This document shows, piece after piece, positions 11,660 through 23,394 of a DNA stretch of 64,000 nucleotides. Under the pieces are notes generated by a model, which was not told the DNA's origin, searched no databases, and worked only from the letters and a program-made list of their open reading frames with translations. The position numbers were made by a program, and so were the translations under genes. Source of the stretch: Unio delphinus. Lineage: Eukaryota > Mollusca > Bivalvia > Unionida > Unionidae. The DNA lies in contig JAQISU010000179.1 in NCBI GenBank assembly GCA_029339505.1, positions 16,058,001 to 16,122,000 of the forward strand. Reading direction: 5' to 3'. The stretch's first letter is position 1, and each line of letters begins with the position of its first letter.

Positions 11660-11896
11660 ACGCAGTTCATATGGATAACCAGGTTGGAATGAAGATGATG
11701 ACCTGAAAAACTTCAAGACATATGGATTGTTGGAAAAGAACAGAGACTGGTCACGGACTCTTTGGGTATTCCCAGTTGTAGTTTCCTGGACTGTTGCATC
11801 TATAACCAGTCTCTTTCCCTCAATATCATATCCAGACAGGAGAGACCTAAGATCATCGACATCAATTATGATCCCCACTTGACCATTGCCGTCAAG
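11660..11896 (-). CDS. TEP-family gene, MG3/MG4 exon
   Basis: A 237-bp, phase 0/0 exon (79 residues), acceptor tttcacacag, donor gtaagtatt. It begins LDGNGQVGIIIDVDDLRSLL. The middle reads LVIDATVQETTTGNTQRV and the end LFFSNNPYVLKFFRSS then SFQPGYPYELR. This is the family pattern: a V-x-A-x-V-x-E-x-x-T-G strand, a (L/V)-x-F-x-x-x-x-Y-x-(L/I)-x-F strand closing MG3, and F-x-P-G-x-P-(Y/F) opening MG4. The 3' end of an L2-like retrotransposon stops within about 60 bp of the donor. The next exon is not visible in 1-11.6 kb and is presumably beyond the left edge. Confidence 0.93.
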
Positions 11897-11899
11897 CTG

Positions 11900-12380
11900 T
11901 GTGAAACAAGACAGGAAATGGAAAAGACATAATTCAAATTGTCTTGCATGGTGATTAAGTGAGATGAACTTTGATATAGTATGAAAAAGTCTAATTATTT
12001 AGATTAAGCAAGCAAAAACATTATAAATTCCAAACAAATTTTATAACCAAAAACATTGATATTAACTTTTAATCTGATTATTTTTAAAGGACTTTAATTT
12101 AAAGATATCATAAGTATGGTCAATAGAGTACAGCAAGTATTGTATACTACTGACCTTAAACAAATCTCCCTTATCAATAATGTGCCAAGGTGGGGTATGG
12201 GTAAAACGTTTATATACTCTCTTCTGATATGAAAATATGATATGAAAATGGTCAATGAACTATGACTGTACAAGCCACAGTCGGAGATATCAGGATGAGT
12301 TGAACAGTGGAAGTTGTGTACTTCTCGAGAACACTTGATCTTGCAGAAATATACCTTCTGCTCTAGACAGTGACCCACCT
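11900..12380. other. Intron sequence, no feature recognised
   Basis: Lies upstream (in gene direction) of the exon at 11896. No supportable coding segment. Confidence 0.4.
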
Positions 12381-12860
12381 AAATCTTGTGTGTCAGTGTC
12401 CATTCAGGTCCCTGTCTCAATGGGACCATTAGTTCAGATGGTGTGTACTAAAAATCCTTACATTGTTTTCATGTCGTGAGAAGGAGAAACTTGACAGTCA
12501 CAGATTTATCCTATCTAGGGAAACCAGGTCTGCTGTGGAGTTCAATGGAAAAGTAAAGTCAGGACAACAATGAAGTCTTGGCATGAAGAGTCATCAAAAG
12601 AGCTAGCATTATGTCGGTCCTTTCTGGGGTACACAAAGTATCCCCTTGTAGGCGAGGAGGTTTCTTCCGATGTAAATGAAATCCTGAGAAAGAATGAGCT
12701 CTGATTTCTCAAAGTCCAGTACAACCCTAGCCATATCAATGTGGTCCAACAGCCAAGTATATGTTGCAAGCATGACTTTAGGGACTGCAATATCTGCCTC
12801 TTTCATCATGTGGAATGAGTTAAAGAGGTTGGCTTGAAAAAAAGAGTATATGATACTCAA
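12380..12860 (-). pseudogene. DIRS/Ty3-like reverse transcriptase relic
   Basis: The minus strand from 12860 reads, with one frame change, a segment like the end of the RT palm/thumb of DIRS-type elements: DIAVPKVMLATYTWLLDHID, then FEKSELILSQDFIYIGRNLL and LCVPQKG. (x)-x-K-S-(E/D)-L-x-x-S-Q-x-x-x-(Y/F)-(I/L)-G is the family pattern. Further degraded coding continues to about 12380. No LTRs or split direct repeats were found. Confidence 0.5.
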
Positions 12861-12981
12861 GTATCATCCAGTGTTACAAAATTCTTTTCGAGACATAATT
12901 CGTCTGTGCGAGTCAGGAAAAACTCAGTTGTTGTTTAACCTGATAATTAGATGGCTCAAATGGGACAATATTTATTTAGTA

Positions 12982-13147
12982 GTGCCATTTATGGATTAAG
13001 AACCTTGAACAATGGTGCATCATCGATGTCAGTAAAATTAAAAAAATCAATAACGTCTCCCTTGCTAGTGTTGTTTTACAAAGCCACTGTCAATTCAATG
13101 AATTCCTTAAAAACATTATAGCATGATTGGTAATCCATAAATGGCAC
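12982..13147. mobile_element. 166-bp TA-flanked MITE
   Basis: Perfect 17-bp inverted ends GTGCCATTTATGGATTA (12982-12998) and TAATCCATAAATGGCAC (13131-13147), each bordered by TA (12980-12981; 13148-13149). TA duplication fits Tc1/mariner-type mobilisation. Confidence 0.75.
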
Positions 13148-13599
13148 TAACGTCAGAATACTAAGTATCAAATTACTCTAACAAGAAATGGAATTATCAT
13201 TAAATAATTTACATTGAGAAAATATAATCAGAGCTGTCTTAGCAATATGAAACATGTGCAATTGTAACTGCACATGCAAGACATTTAAAGAAACTTGTGT
13301 TGGAATTTGCATGGATTTCTGAATCCACCAAAGAATCCACGAAATAACTTTACCAGTACCCCAAAAAACACATTAACGACAGAAAAAATTACTATTTTTC
13401 ATTGATATGCAGTTTTTTGTATGGTGGGCAGGCATTCAGGCCCTGTCATGCACATACAAACTAATGGTTAATTCTTCACTACAATGTCAAATAAATTGGT
13501 CAGACAAAAATGTACTTGTGACTCAAATGACCCAGTGATACCTCTGGAGAAAAGCTGTAAAGAACATATCCCTTCTCGGCCTGCCCATGGGATGCTTGC

Positions 13600-16500
13600 A
13601 CATACATGGTTTAACTACCGCTGCCTGCATCAGACTAGATTTACAGAAATCATTTACGAGATATTGACAAGCCAGATGTTACATGACAACCATCACTCAT
13701 TGGATTATTGTCCTGTTGGAGAATATATGTGGGGCCTCTTAATTTCACCCATGCAGCATAAACCTTTGGAAAACATTTGTCAATTATGTCATTGAGATCT
13801 GCTTCATTTTTTCGGTATACAAGCCAGGTAGTTTGAACATAAGCAACTGATCTTAAAATAATCAAGAAATAACTTTTTTATAATCAGGATCAATGCGGGC
13901 CATTCTGACAACTCTCACTGTTAAAGATGAAGTATCAGATTTAATATGTATCAGTTGTCCTATTGTATCAGTAATTTTTTCTTTAACATTCGGATTATTC
14001 AATCACATATTGCTCAAACAGCACTTGTAGGCTGCACAATGCATTTTTCATATTCATTCACAATCGCGCTGGCAATTTGTCCTACTCGAGTAATTGATGT
14101 GCTATCCCAAATAGACAATTCTCCAGGGACATGTCTCCAGTACTCTGGTTCTCTTAAAAAACATATCTTTCTGTTGAATAATCATATTGTCTTGGTCATG
14201 GTGGTCCAGTATAAATAGGCGCTGCCAGAGGCAATCCCAACATGGTTCTGATCGATGACCAATATATGTCAACAACATAATTAGATTCTGCATAATCTGC
14301 CACTGATATTTCCATGGCAGAACTCAACATCAGCTTATGTATTTTGATAGCAATCTTTGATTCTTTCCTTGTTATTGATTTGATTCTACGCTGAAGTGCA
14401 TCACTGATTTGCTGGATTTGAAATTATCCTGTTGGAATGTAAACAACTTCCCAGATGGGATCCGTTCCATCAGCGCTACTTTCATGCAAGAATACCAATG
14501 AATTATTAGTGTCTAATCCACCAAATGATTTTTCTCTCTTATTTGGCCAAATATATTTAAGTTTTAATTGTGCTAGTGCGATCTCAAGTGACCGACCATT
14601 AGACACTTTTATCAGAGTTGGAAAACTTGTATCAAACTCTGGCAGCATTCACATTACTTACATCTTTGCAGTCTGAGGTGGCATCGTATTAGCAATAATC
14701 TGCTTCAGTCTGGTAGTTATTTCTGCAGTCATTATTATCTATCCAGCGGATAAAAAATGTGATAACAATGCAGGTACAGTTGCAATCTATGATACTGATA
14801 ATAAACATCCCTAATTGCAGCAAATTCATTCTCTTATATGCACTTTCGTTTAATCCCAATCAACATTATTGATGATATATGTATACATGCATATGTCATC
14901 GCCCATGTTTATTCTGTGTAATTTCTTACTGGCACATGTAGATTTTTTTCGCTATAATATTAAGGATACCAGCAACACCAACAAAAGCAACAAAGATTCC
15001 AGTCATGGATCATATCATATGTGTCACTGAAAATGTATCAATTAACATCGTTGTTCCAGCAACCTGTGATGACATCGCATATACAACATTGTCGATGATG
15101 ATCATTCATCTGTGATACTTACTTGTTTTATCATGCGCTCATCAATGATTTCTTCCTGTAATGCCTTCAACATCGTGCTCGATTAAAAAGGTAAGATTGT
15201 GTGGGATTCATTGTTACCATACATATCTGGAGCTAAGTTACTAATTTATGTATTGATGCAATAAATTCAGACACCACCAATACATTGCTGTAGTTAATTT
15301 ATTGTCTTCTGGATCCAATATGAATATTTACTCTGCATTTTGATTTAACACAAATGACACGGTTCCAGAAAATCTATCAGTGGAATGATGTCATGTAAAT
15401 GTGTTAAATATCCCAAATCATGTAGTGCTAAACACAGATAACTTGTACACTCCAGTGACCTACGTAGTATATGTCTGATGGAATTATTTTCTTATGACCA
15501 TGTTGCTGATCAAGACATTATTGTACATATATACAGCGTTGATGAGTCAGAGCCATATAAATTACATCAGTGGCAAGCATTTTGATTTTTTTTCTGCATT
15601 TCAAAGAGTCATGTGCGAATTTCATGAAGCTCAATGTTGATGATATTTGGAAATAAATAAAAATAAACAGTGAGTCTTTCAAGTATAACAATGTTTCTTT
15701 GAAGATTCATAACACACTCAACATGAATAATTTATCACTTGTTATGGTTACACTAGTAATGATCAGTGTCTTTATCATCCACCTACTTCTTCATTGCAGC
15801 AGCATTGACCAATTATGGTTCTTTCAGAAGAACAAATTTATTTCCGCTCATGCTTAGTGGATCCCTCATTGAATCACCAGTTCTATAAACACATTTATGA
15901 ATCTCACTGCAGAATGCTGCGATTAATATATCTGAGTCTCTGATTTTCCTTCTATCAGTTAATACTGAGATATTTTTGTTGGCCAACCAATCTGATATTG
16001 CTCTTCTTTAGTCACCCAACCTCATCCAGATCAACTCCACAGAGATGCACACGATCATCAAGTTTATCTTGTGCTACATACACTGACAAAACAATGTCAT
16101 CCAGAGCCTTGCTTCTAACAGATCTTCCGTAAATGTCTACCATTATAAATTATTAACCGTCTAAAATGATGCCATCTGCTGGTATATTCATGGTAAAATC
16201 ATCATTCTTCCAAGCCCAAGAATGTAAAATTGGGCATTAGTGAAGGGTTTCCTCAAGGTCGATGTCACATTTTTTGGTTCCCCTCCCCCCATCGGCTTCT
16301 ACCCAAATCACAGGGTCAGTGTTCATGATTCCTCAGATCCTAGTATGCAGATGGAGGCATAAGACTGCCAATTACATTACTTACCTCCAGATGATCAGCT
16401 TTAAGTAGGTTCTTGCTATGATCTTCTAAGACATTTGAAGTGGTAGCACAAAATTCATCCCATATGGAAATGGATTAGGTCAGCTGAAACTACCATGTAT

Positions 16501-16650
16501 AAAGTGTGTCTTGTTCACTGCTTCTATTATGTTTGTCAAAGTGACATGAGACAGAGATTCCTCCTTCAAGAGATTAAGGAAGCAGCTTAGAACAGATCTG
16601 CATGTGATACTAAAGTAACAATCAAACTCATCTACAATTTCAATGCTTCA
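13600..16650 (-). pseudogene. Decayed block of virus-like genes, possibly Polinton/Maverick-type
   Basis: The minus strand holds successive short coding remnants with many stops and frameshifts. From right to left: around 16650-16400 a VTLTNIIEAVNK-containing piece; around 16240-16000 KALDDIVLSVYVAQDKLDD followed by LCGVDLDEVG; around 15180-14960 a small helical/membrane-like segment (VAFVGVAGILNII); 14648-14424 an open piece with VSNGRSLEIALAQLKL ending in YIPTG, followed beyond a stop by FQIQQISDALQRRI; and 13865-13650 an open piece with ADLNDIIDKCFPKVYAAW. Several small adjacent proteins, and the IPxG-x-(Y/F)-x-I-x-x-I-x-x-x-L arrangement, recall structural genes of Polinton/Maverick (adintovirus-like) elements. 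I saw no polymerase B, integrase or ATPase signature. The assignment is tentative; multi-gene decay is better supported than the family name. Confidence 0.35.
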
Positions 16651-16654
16651 AATG

Positions 16655-17935
16655 TCTTAAAAGGGAGGTAGTTCCATGGCCCATTGAGTTCTCCATCTCA
16701 AAGCTTCAGCGTCTAAGAAGAGGGAGCTTAATGGGCCAAGCAGAAGAGTGTACCTAAAAAAGACCTCCCTGAAGATGGTAGAATGAGGGCACTGTAGTAG
16801 ACCTGGCATGGCAAATGTATCAATAAAGCTGAAGACTTTACAATTATGATAATTATTGGTGAATGCAATACTACTGGACCAGATACAAATTCCCCAAATG
16901 TTTTTATTTACATGCTCTTTATTCACCATATCTAACTTAATATACATGTGTGATAGCTCACTGAAGAGCAAAACTTCTGAAAAGTATTACTGTTATAAAG
17001 CAAGAGCAATTAGGAAATGGAGTCCTAGGTATAAAATGTAGTTTTTGTGGGGTAAAACTAATTTAAATTATACAATACGTACCTGCCCCTATTGCATAGC
17101 TAAACTAATTTTGTGCTGAAAATTTGATGTGAATACATCCTCCAACAAGATGGAGAAGTCAGAATGGTCTTTTGCACACCACTCTATATTGCATGGACAT
17201 GTGCAGAAGGTAGATACTATTTGTCATTTTTTCACAGATGACACTATGCAAGATATCAGAGTCAGGTAGATGAAAGCATTTTATGAAAACAAAAACATTA
17301 CCTAATAGAAAATAACCTAGAATGATCCTAATGTTTTCAAAATCAAAACTATTACCTATATATTTCACATAGGAAAGTGAAAAACCTGACCCAAATCAAC
17401 ATATTTACTTCTTCTATTAAAGATCCTGATATTAAGCACCCAAAACATAGAGAATAATTAACTATGTATTAGTTATTGACATAAAAATTGTTTTCAAAGT
17501 CAATCAGGTCAAGCAGAAATGAACTATATTTGGGACAAGGTCAAGTCCATCATACCATGTTACATTACAATATCATGTAATGAAAAAAAAAAGAAAATTT
17601 AACCTAACAATTAAATTAAATATATACAGGTTGATTTACCAAGCCCTTGAGAAGAGGCCTTGGTAAGCACCTACTGGGACATGTGGTAAAGGAATGCATG
17701 GCAGGAGATGGGTTAATTTGGGAAGGCTGTCCCACTTCCACCTTCATGTGGTATGAAAGGAAGGTGTGTTAGCAATCTTCCTCTTGGATCTGTGGTAACC
17801 TGGTTATCATGGACCTGATAATTAGGGAGGTGGTCTAGCAGGAGTTTTGAATTGGGCCGATGTTTTGCTTGCTTGAAAGATTTTGCAGATGGCCCTTGAG
17901 GGGCAACACAATGCCTGAAGCACGATATGTATGGC
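16655..17935. other. Intron sequence, no gene recognised
   Basis: AT-rich. A small hairpin at about 17637-17672 (ttaccaag ... cttggtaa) is the only local structure seen. Confidence 0.4.
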
Positions 17936-17939
17936 GGTG

Positions 17940-18175
17940 CTCTACCTACCTGATGGGAGGGAGCAACCTGCTGAGGTGGTTCTCAAGCTCCCTAAATGGA
18001 GGATGCAATGCATGATTGCAATGCTCCACATCCTTCAAGGATTGCAGTGTTCTACCTAACAGGAAGGTGCAACCCAATATTGCAATGCTCTACCTCCAAA
18101 ACAAGAAGGCACAACCCTCTGTTACAGTGCTCTACTTCCCCAAAAGGAGGGAGCAACCCACTACCTGAGCCATGC
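17940..18175. repeat. Degenerate ~40-bp tandem repeat, ~5 copies
   Basis: Recurring unit built from TTGCAATGCTCTACCTCC, then an AAGGAGGG or AGGAAGGT purine stretch, then GCAACCC. Copies are diverged and vary by a few bases in length. Confidence 0.6.
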
Positions 18176-18189
18176 ACGCTGTTATAGAC

Positions 18190-18410
18190 ATGAGAAGTGT
18201 TCATCATCTCTCTACATGGGGAAGTCTATCAACTTCTGAAATGTCAAGACCATCCTTCTGGATGGGATTCACTGGCTGCCAAAGATCAAGCTACACTTTG
18301 CAAAAAGTGCAACGAAGATGTTTTGTGTGCATTTCAAGTACTTATGCAGTCTGTGTGAGTATCTTAAGGGTCCACACTGCCCACAGATTGTTCTGATATT
18401 ATCCTGTAAT
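18190..18410 (+). pseudogene. Possible non-LTR ORF2 C-terminal scrap
   Basis: Reads LDGIHWLPKIKLHFAKSATK followed by MFCVHFKYLCSL. The (L/I)-H-W-L-P-x-x-x-(R/K) motif is typical of the region after the RT in L2/CR1 elements. It is short and otherwise unsupported. Confidence 0.3.
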
Positions 18411-18419
18411 AAAGAAATA

Positions 18420-19184
18420 ATGAATATCATCTGAAATCAGTTGTTATTGCCTTGAAACTGATCTGACTGTATGCAGTCTCATATTACATGCACCCTTGTA
18501 TATGCAGTAAGAACAATGTATTATGCTGCCACAAAACTGACCTGCTTGTATGTAGTGTTGTACTGTGTACATACCTATGTTGACCACATGAAAATTATCT
18601 GTCATTTTTCTGATTGAAAACTAAGATAATTCACATGCAAACTTTGTTTATTAAAGCAAGATTCAAATATGTATGCAGTGTCAACACACAGCATGGGCAA
18701 ATGTAAAAGGTATACAACGTGAAATTGAAGATAAAGAAAATGATGTTAGGCAGGGTCTTTTTTTATTTATATACAAGGTGGACCACAAGGTAGCCTCAGA
18801 AGCTCTTTAAAAAATTAAGTTCTGTTTAGGAAAAAGCTATCATATCTTATAAAATAGAACAGACCATTGTAACACTGAGATTAATTTTAAAATACTGCAT
18901 ATTAAGAAGACTGCTTATTTGCGGTAAGTTGCTGCATACATAACTTCTTTGGTGAAAGTTTCAACAGATATTTACACACAATAGCATCAGTGAAAAAGAT
19001 AACAAGTAACATATACCTTCTGAGCATGACCATGCAATATACAAAGTTGTCACTGATTTTTTTCCACTCAGTGGGAGGATGTATTCACAATGAACAAATG
19101 GCGAGTCTTTCACATATAAATAGGTTAGCTTATGAGGCAATAGTGGCAGTATAAGTAATTGCTGCTATGAAAACAGCGGCTTCT
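18420..19184. other. Intron sequence, no gene recognised
   Basis: No recognisable coding or repeat structure. Confidence 0.4.
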
Positions 19185-19190
19185 AGAGTT

Positions 19191-20376
19191 CAGACATGAT
19201 TTTGACCTGTAAAAAAAAACAACTGAAAATGCGAAAGGGGTGTTTGGGGTATTCACCCAACGGGGTCTCGAGGGGCAGTGCCCCTGATCAGGGGGTCGAA
19301 GAACCCCGACTAAAAATGCATTTTACATGCATCTGCTCCTGGTGCAACTTGTGACCATAATATATAACAAAATAATCATTTGAAAAACTAACAAACTTAC
19401 CAAAAATTTTAATAATTTTACAATATTTATTGTCACATGAATTTGTTCGCCAAATCTATTGGTACTTAAGTTATTTCATGTGCATATCAGTATTCACATC
19501 GTAATCAAGTCAATAATTATACATTTTTTGCTGCCAACATATTACACTTCTCTCTATTTTCATTACAAATATGTAAAATAAACAACTTTATTATTATACA
19601 TCATCTATATACAAATAATCCCATATATTCACTTGTCTTTTTGTTCACTGAACACAACCTGTTGATATGCCAGTTGAGCTCTTTTTGCGGCTTTAAGAAA
19701 GATTTCTTTAGTCTTCCTTTTTTGTCATCAATGAATATGCTGGCTCAACGTGCAATCGTTTACTTTCCTTCTCAAAGAGAGCCTTTTTCATTTCAAGCTC
19801 CAGCATGTATTGGCGACATGCAGTGCACATATTCTGACAGAGGGCTTCATTTTTTCTGTATGCAGCTTCATTTGTAGGTGTGGTTCCAGACTCTTTCAAC
19901 CACGACTTTTGTATGTATATATTGCAGAGGGCACAAATGCCAGTCCTCAAGCGTTCTGTTTTCTTATAAATTGACCAACTAAATTTCCGTTGACAATTCG
20001 TTCCAGCCATTCCCTTCCGTTTTTTTAAAACCTTTATCTACACTTTTCGTGTCATTGTCTCTCTCAACAACTACGGATGCCATTTTTTGCTTCATCTTTC
20101 CATTGCCATCAGTTTCTTTTACACAAAGATTCATTGGATGAATTTAAACTTTTGACCAATCAGAATAATCTTTATGAGAGTCATGGGCTAACTAATATAT
20201 GGAGCGAATACGTTACAAGGGTTGATGCGGAATAGGACTGAAAAGAACGGTTAAACACCGGAAGAAAAAAAAGGATTGGAATTTATTTTTTAAAAAAAGG
20301 ACTATATCAAGAAAAATCGGATTCAAGTCGGGAGAAAAGCGGAATTCCGTTTTAAAAGGGAGAAAAATCATGTCTG
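19191..20376 (-). mobile_element. Unclassified 1.19-kb DNA element with 6-bp target duplication
   Basis: Inverted ends CAGACATGATTTT (19191-19203) and AAAATCATGTCTG (20364-20376) are flanked by AGAGTT on both sides (19185-19190; 20377-20382). The left end has a GC-rich hairpin cluster at 19230-19310. Inside, on the minus strand, is a small frameshifted ORF with cysteine pairs. A 6-bp duplication fits few superfamilies (Polinton, IS3EU, Dada and some hAT variants); nothing in the short ORF decides between them. Confidence 0.75.
19705..20084 (-). pseudogene. Small cysteine-pair protein, one frameshift
   Basis: Starts ATG at 20084 with MASVVVERDNDTKSVDKG. A seven-A run near 20023-20029 separates this frame from the next, which is open from 20010 to 19708. 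The second part has TGICALCNIYIQKSW (C-x2-C) and ALCQNMCTACRQYM (C-x3-C-x2-C) with a charged helix-like tail. The cysteines could form a zinc site. The frame change in the A run could be a decay mutation or an assembly error. I do not recognise the protein; a full transposase is too large for this element. Confidence 0.45.
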
Positions 20377-20618
20377 AGAGTTACAAGTCTTTGTATTTTA
20401 TTATAAAGTTCAGGGGACATTTATTTTAAAAGAATTTTAAACTGTCTTGTGTACAGATAAATAGCAGCAGAAGAAAATGTACAGAAGCCTATAAACTGCA
20501 ATTATTAATTTCTTAGACCCTTAGCTGTGTGAAAATATCAAATTAAAACAACAACAAACTAAATAATTCAACATTTCATAAATGATCATCTTTAGCATAA
20601 AATATTATATATAGTTTG

Positions 20619-20790
20619 TGGCAATTATAAAATGTCCCATTTAGATTTGATTTGCAATAAGAAAGTCAATTAATCATAGTCTTGGGCAATTATTGGATGT
20701 CAATTTTAGTTTGATTTTCAATGAGAACGTCAATGAATAATAGTCTTAGGCAATTATGAAATGTTAATTCAGGTTTAATTTTCAACATAA
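20619..20790. repeat. ~65-bp tandem repeat, 2.6 copies
   Basis: GGCAATTAT-(a/t)-(a/g)-ATGT, then a TTTAG-TTTGATTT segment, CAATAAGAAAGTCAAT and ATAGTCTT repeat in tandem with about 80% visible agreement. Confidence 0.65.
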
Positions 20791-21034
20791 ATTAAGTAAG
20801 CACTAAGATAGTACTATGAACTAAATCATATTTGGATCAGAGACCATATTGCCCTAATTCTTGACTATTACTTGAAAACTAAACAGTTTTTGTTGTTGTT
20901 GTAGTTTTAACACCATTTTTCAGCACAAGATAGGCTATACATGGCAGTCAGTATAAATGGTTGAGGAAGAACCCAGGAAAACACCAGAAAGAATCGCCAT
21001 CCCATGAGAAGCTACTGACAAGCTTTCTCACATA

Positions 21035-22431
21035 CAGTGGGACCCTGCTATAACACGAATTCGGATACAACACGGTCGTGGCATGGCTCCCGAAATTTCA
21101 GGTAATTTATTACAGGTATTTTTCTCAAAAATCAAAACAAAAATCTTTTAAGTATGAAAAATAAAATACGTCAAGTGTTTAATTATCATTCTCATACTCA
21201 TCTAAAAAGTGTGAAAAAGAACGTGTAGAAAATGTATTATCATTTTGGGGAGGAAATCACACACAAATTCAAATATAAAATAATCATTGTATGGCTCCTA
21301 AAATTTCAAAAATTAACAAATTTCTTCTAGGTTTGTGCCAAAATAAACATCAGAAATACGAACCAATTGCTGGGCCTACTGAGAGCTTTGATCTTTGTTT
21401 ATTGTTGAAAAATGACAGCTCATAAGTGTCAGTATTATTATTACTGATCCCTGAGCAATGAAGCCATCGTGTCTACTTTGTGTTTGTCTTGAATGCATTC
21501 CTAATACAATCATTGCTCTAATAATCTCCAATATATGTTCTCTTGATTTCATTCACAACTAAGCAACAGCCAATGCAGCGGTTGATAAAAGATTCTCACC
21601 AGAATGTATAAATCAATAAATTTAAGTACATTGCTTATCATCAAAGTGAACTGCCAAGCTAAACTTGTTCAAATCAGGGGGCAACGATATATACAACATC
21701 AAAGAAACAAAAGCTGCCAACATGTGCATGTGGCTTGGCGGTGTTGTTTTATGCAATCTGTTGACTAGTAAATTCGAATTCTGCAAATGAGAACTATAAT
21801 TGACTTTGCCAAGAGCAAACGTGACATTAGCAGAAAGCAGCTAAAAATCACAGAGTTTTTCAAAAACTAATAACTATTGACAGATGAGAAATGTAGTGGT
21901 ATAAAATATATACAGACACTGGACATATTATGTCATCATTCATTACATACACCCGTTACGTAATTTTTGTTATTTTCTTTTCATTGAATTCAGTCACATA
22001 ATGATCTGTGACAAAATTATTGAATATTTTACATCCGTGTGTGGATATTTTCGATGGAAATATTTGTATTATGGATTCAATGTATGTTACAAGATTCGCT
22101 GGTGAGTACACGGTGTGGATACTCTTTTCATGCAATAGATTATACATGTACATATAAATTAGACACGTGTATGTACCAATGCATGGTTCTCTGAATAAAG
22201 TAATATATTATATCTGCGATCTCTGTTACCAAAGCAAATCTTTTCCTCATTTAATATATATTGATCAAAAATAGTAATTGTGCCATGCATTTTCGCACCC
22301 GTCCTTATGCCCCCCCCCCTTAAATCCAAAAATATGTTGGTATTGTACATGGATGCTTATAACACGGTTCGGTTCATACCACGGTCGGATTCTATGGCTC
22401 CCAACTACCATGTTATAGCGGGGTCCCACTG
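21035..22431. mobile_element. pogo/Tigger-like DNA element, 1.4 kb
   Basis: Ends CAGTGGGACCCTGCTATAAC (21035) and, on the other strand from 22431, CAGTGGGACCCCGCTATAAC, flanked by TA at 21033-21034 and 22432-22433. Each end also repeats internal blocks ACACGGTCG/CCGACCGTGG and ATGGCTCCC/GGGAGCCAT. TA duplication plus CAGTGGGACC-type ends with TATAACACGG blocks is typical of pogo-like elements. No intact transposase. Confidence 0.85.
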
Positions 22432-22449
22432 TACCTACATTGGCCAAAC

Positions 22450-22900
22450 CTGAGACTAAACAGTTTTGGTACAGCTGTACTATCAATATGGCCATACAGT
22501 ATGATAATCTAAATAAAATTCTCAAACTATCAATTTAAAAACCTTAATTTTGGATCTCACTGTTAACTAACAAGAAATAATTTTTCATATTTTCTATTAA
22601 TTTCTTTAATACGAATTGTTCTGATTTGGCCATATCTACATGGGCAGATGAATCTCTGTGAAAATCTGGAACCAGCCTAATATGTACAAATACACCCTTC
22701 ACAAATGTCTTATATTAACCGGACTTGCTGCTTGATATCATGCCAAGTCAGTTATTTAAACTAAATATTTGCAGTGCATTTTGAAATTAATTAAGAGTAT
22801 AGTGGTATTGAATTAAAAAAGAAATCAGCTTGGTAAATGCCATAATACAGTACTGTGTTGTTTTCAGTTGTGGTTAAGTCAGTTCAGTTCATTAATTTAC
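22450..22900. other. Intron sequence, no feature recognised
   Basis: AT-rich, lies just downstream (in gene direction) of the YVYGKPVKG exon. Confidence 0.4.
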
Positions 22901-23006
22901 CGCTTTAGGTTTAAAATACGGCATCAATTCATTCTCATTTCCATCTTCATCTTTAAGTTTCAGCCTGAGAGAACAAGTACCTTTAACCGGCTTGCCATAC
23001 ACGTAT
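22901..23006 (-). CDS. TEP-family gene, MG3 exon (YVYGKPVKG)
   Basis: A 106-bp exon, acceptor acttattgcag, donor gtaaatta, entering with one base of a split codon and leaving in phase 0. It encodes YVYGKPVKGTCSLRLKLKDE followed by a short acidic stretch and ELMPYFKPKA. A/S/T-(K/R/x)-Y-x-Y-G-K-P-V-x-G is a diagnostic MG3 motif of CD109/A2M/TEP proteins. The reading runs on into the 11.8-kb exon across an 11-kb intron holding the pogo-like element, the 19-20 kb element and the virus-like relic. Confidence 0.92.
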
Positions 23007-23394
23007 CTGCAATAAGTGAGAGATGTTTAAATCGTTTTGCAACCAGTTAGATTTAATTTCTACATATATATGCTTAGCCATACTGGTTGCCAAAATTGTC
23101 CTAATTTGACATGAATATGAGGTTTTCAATTACTGTACCATATGTAAAACATACCGAATAATAACAAGACAATTACTGTTCTAGCTTAAATATACAACAG
23201 TTAGAATGTTGGCATTTAAAATCAAACTGTATTGCAATTATTGCTGCATTAAAATGTTCAAAGGTATAATTATTCAGTTGCCTGCATACTTACTGAATTT
23301 TCTATTTAAAATTTAATAATAACTATTAATCTGAATGAAACTTAATTTAAAAAAATTCACAGAAAGACACCAAACACGAGGGAAATCAAATATC

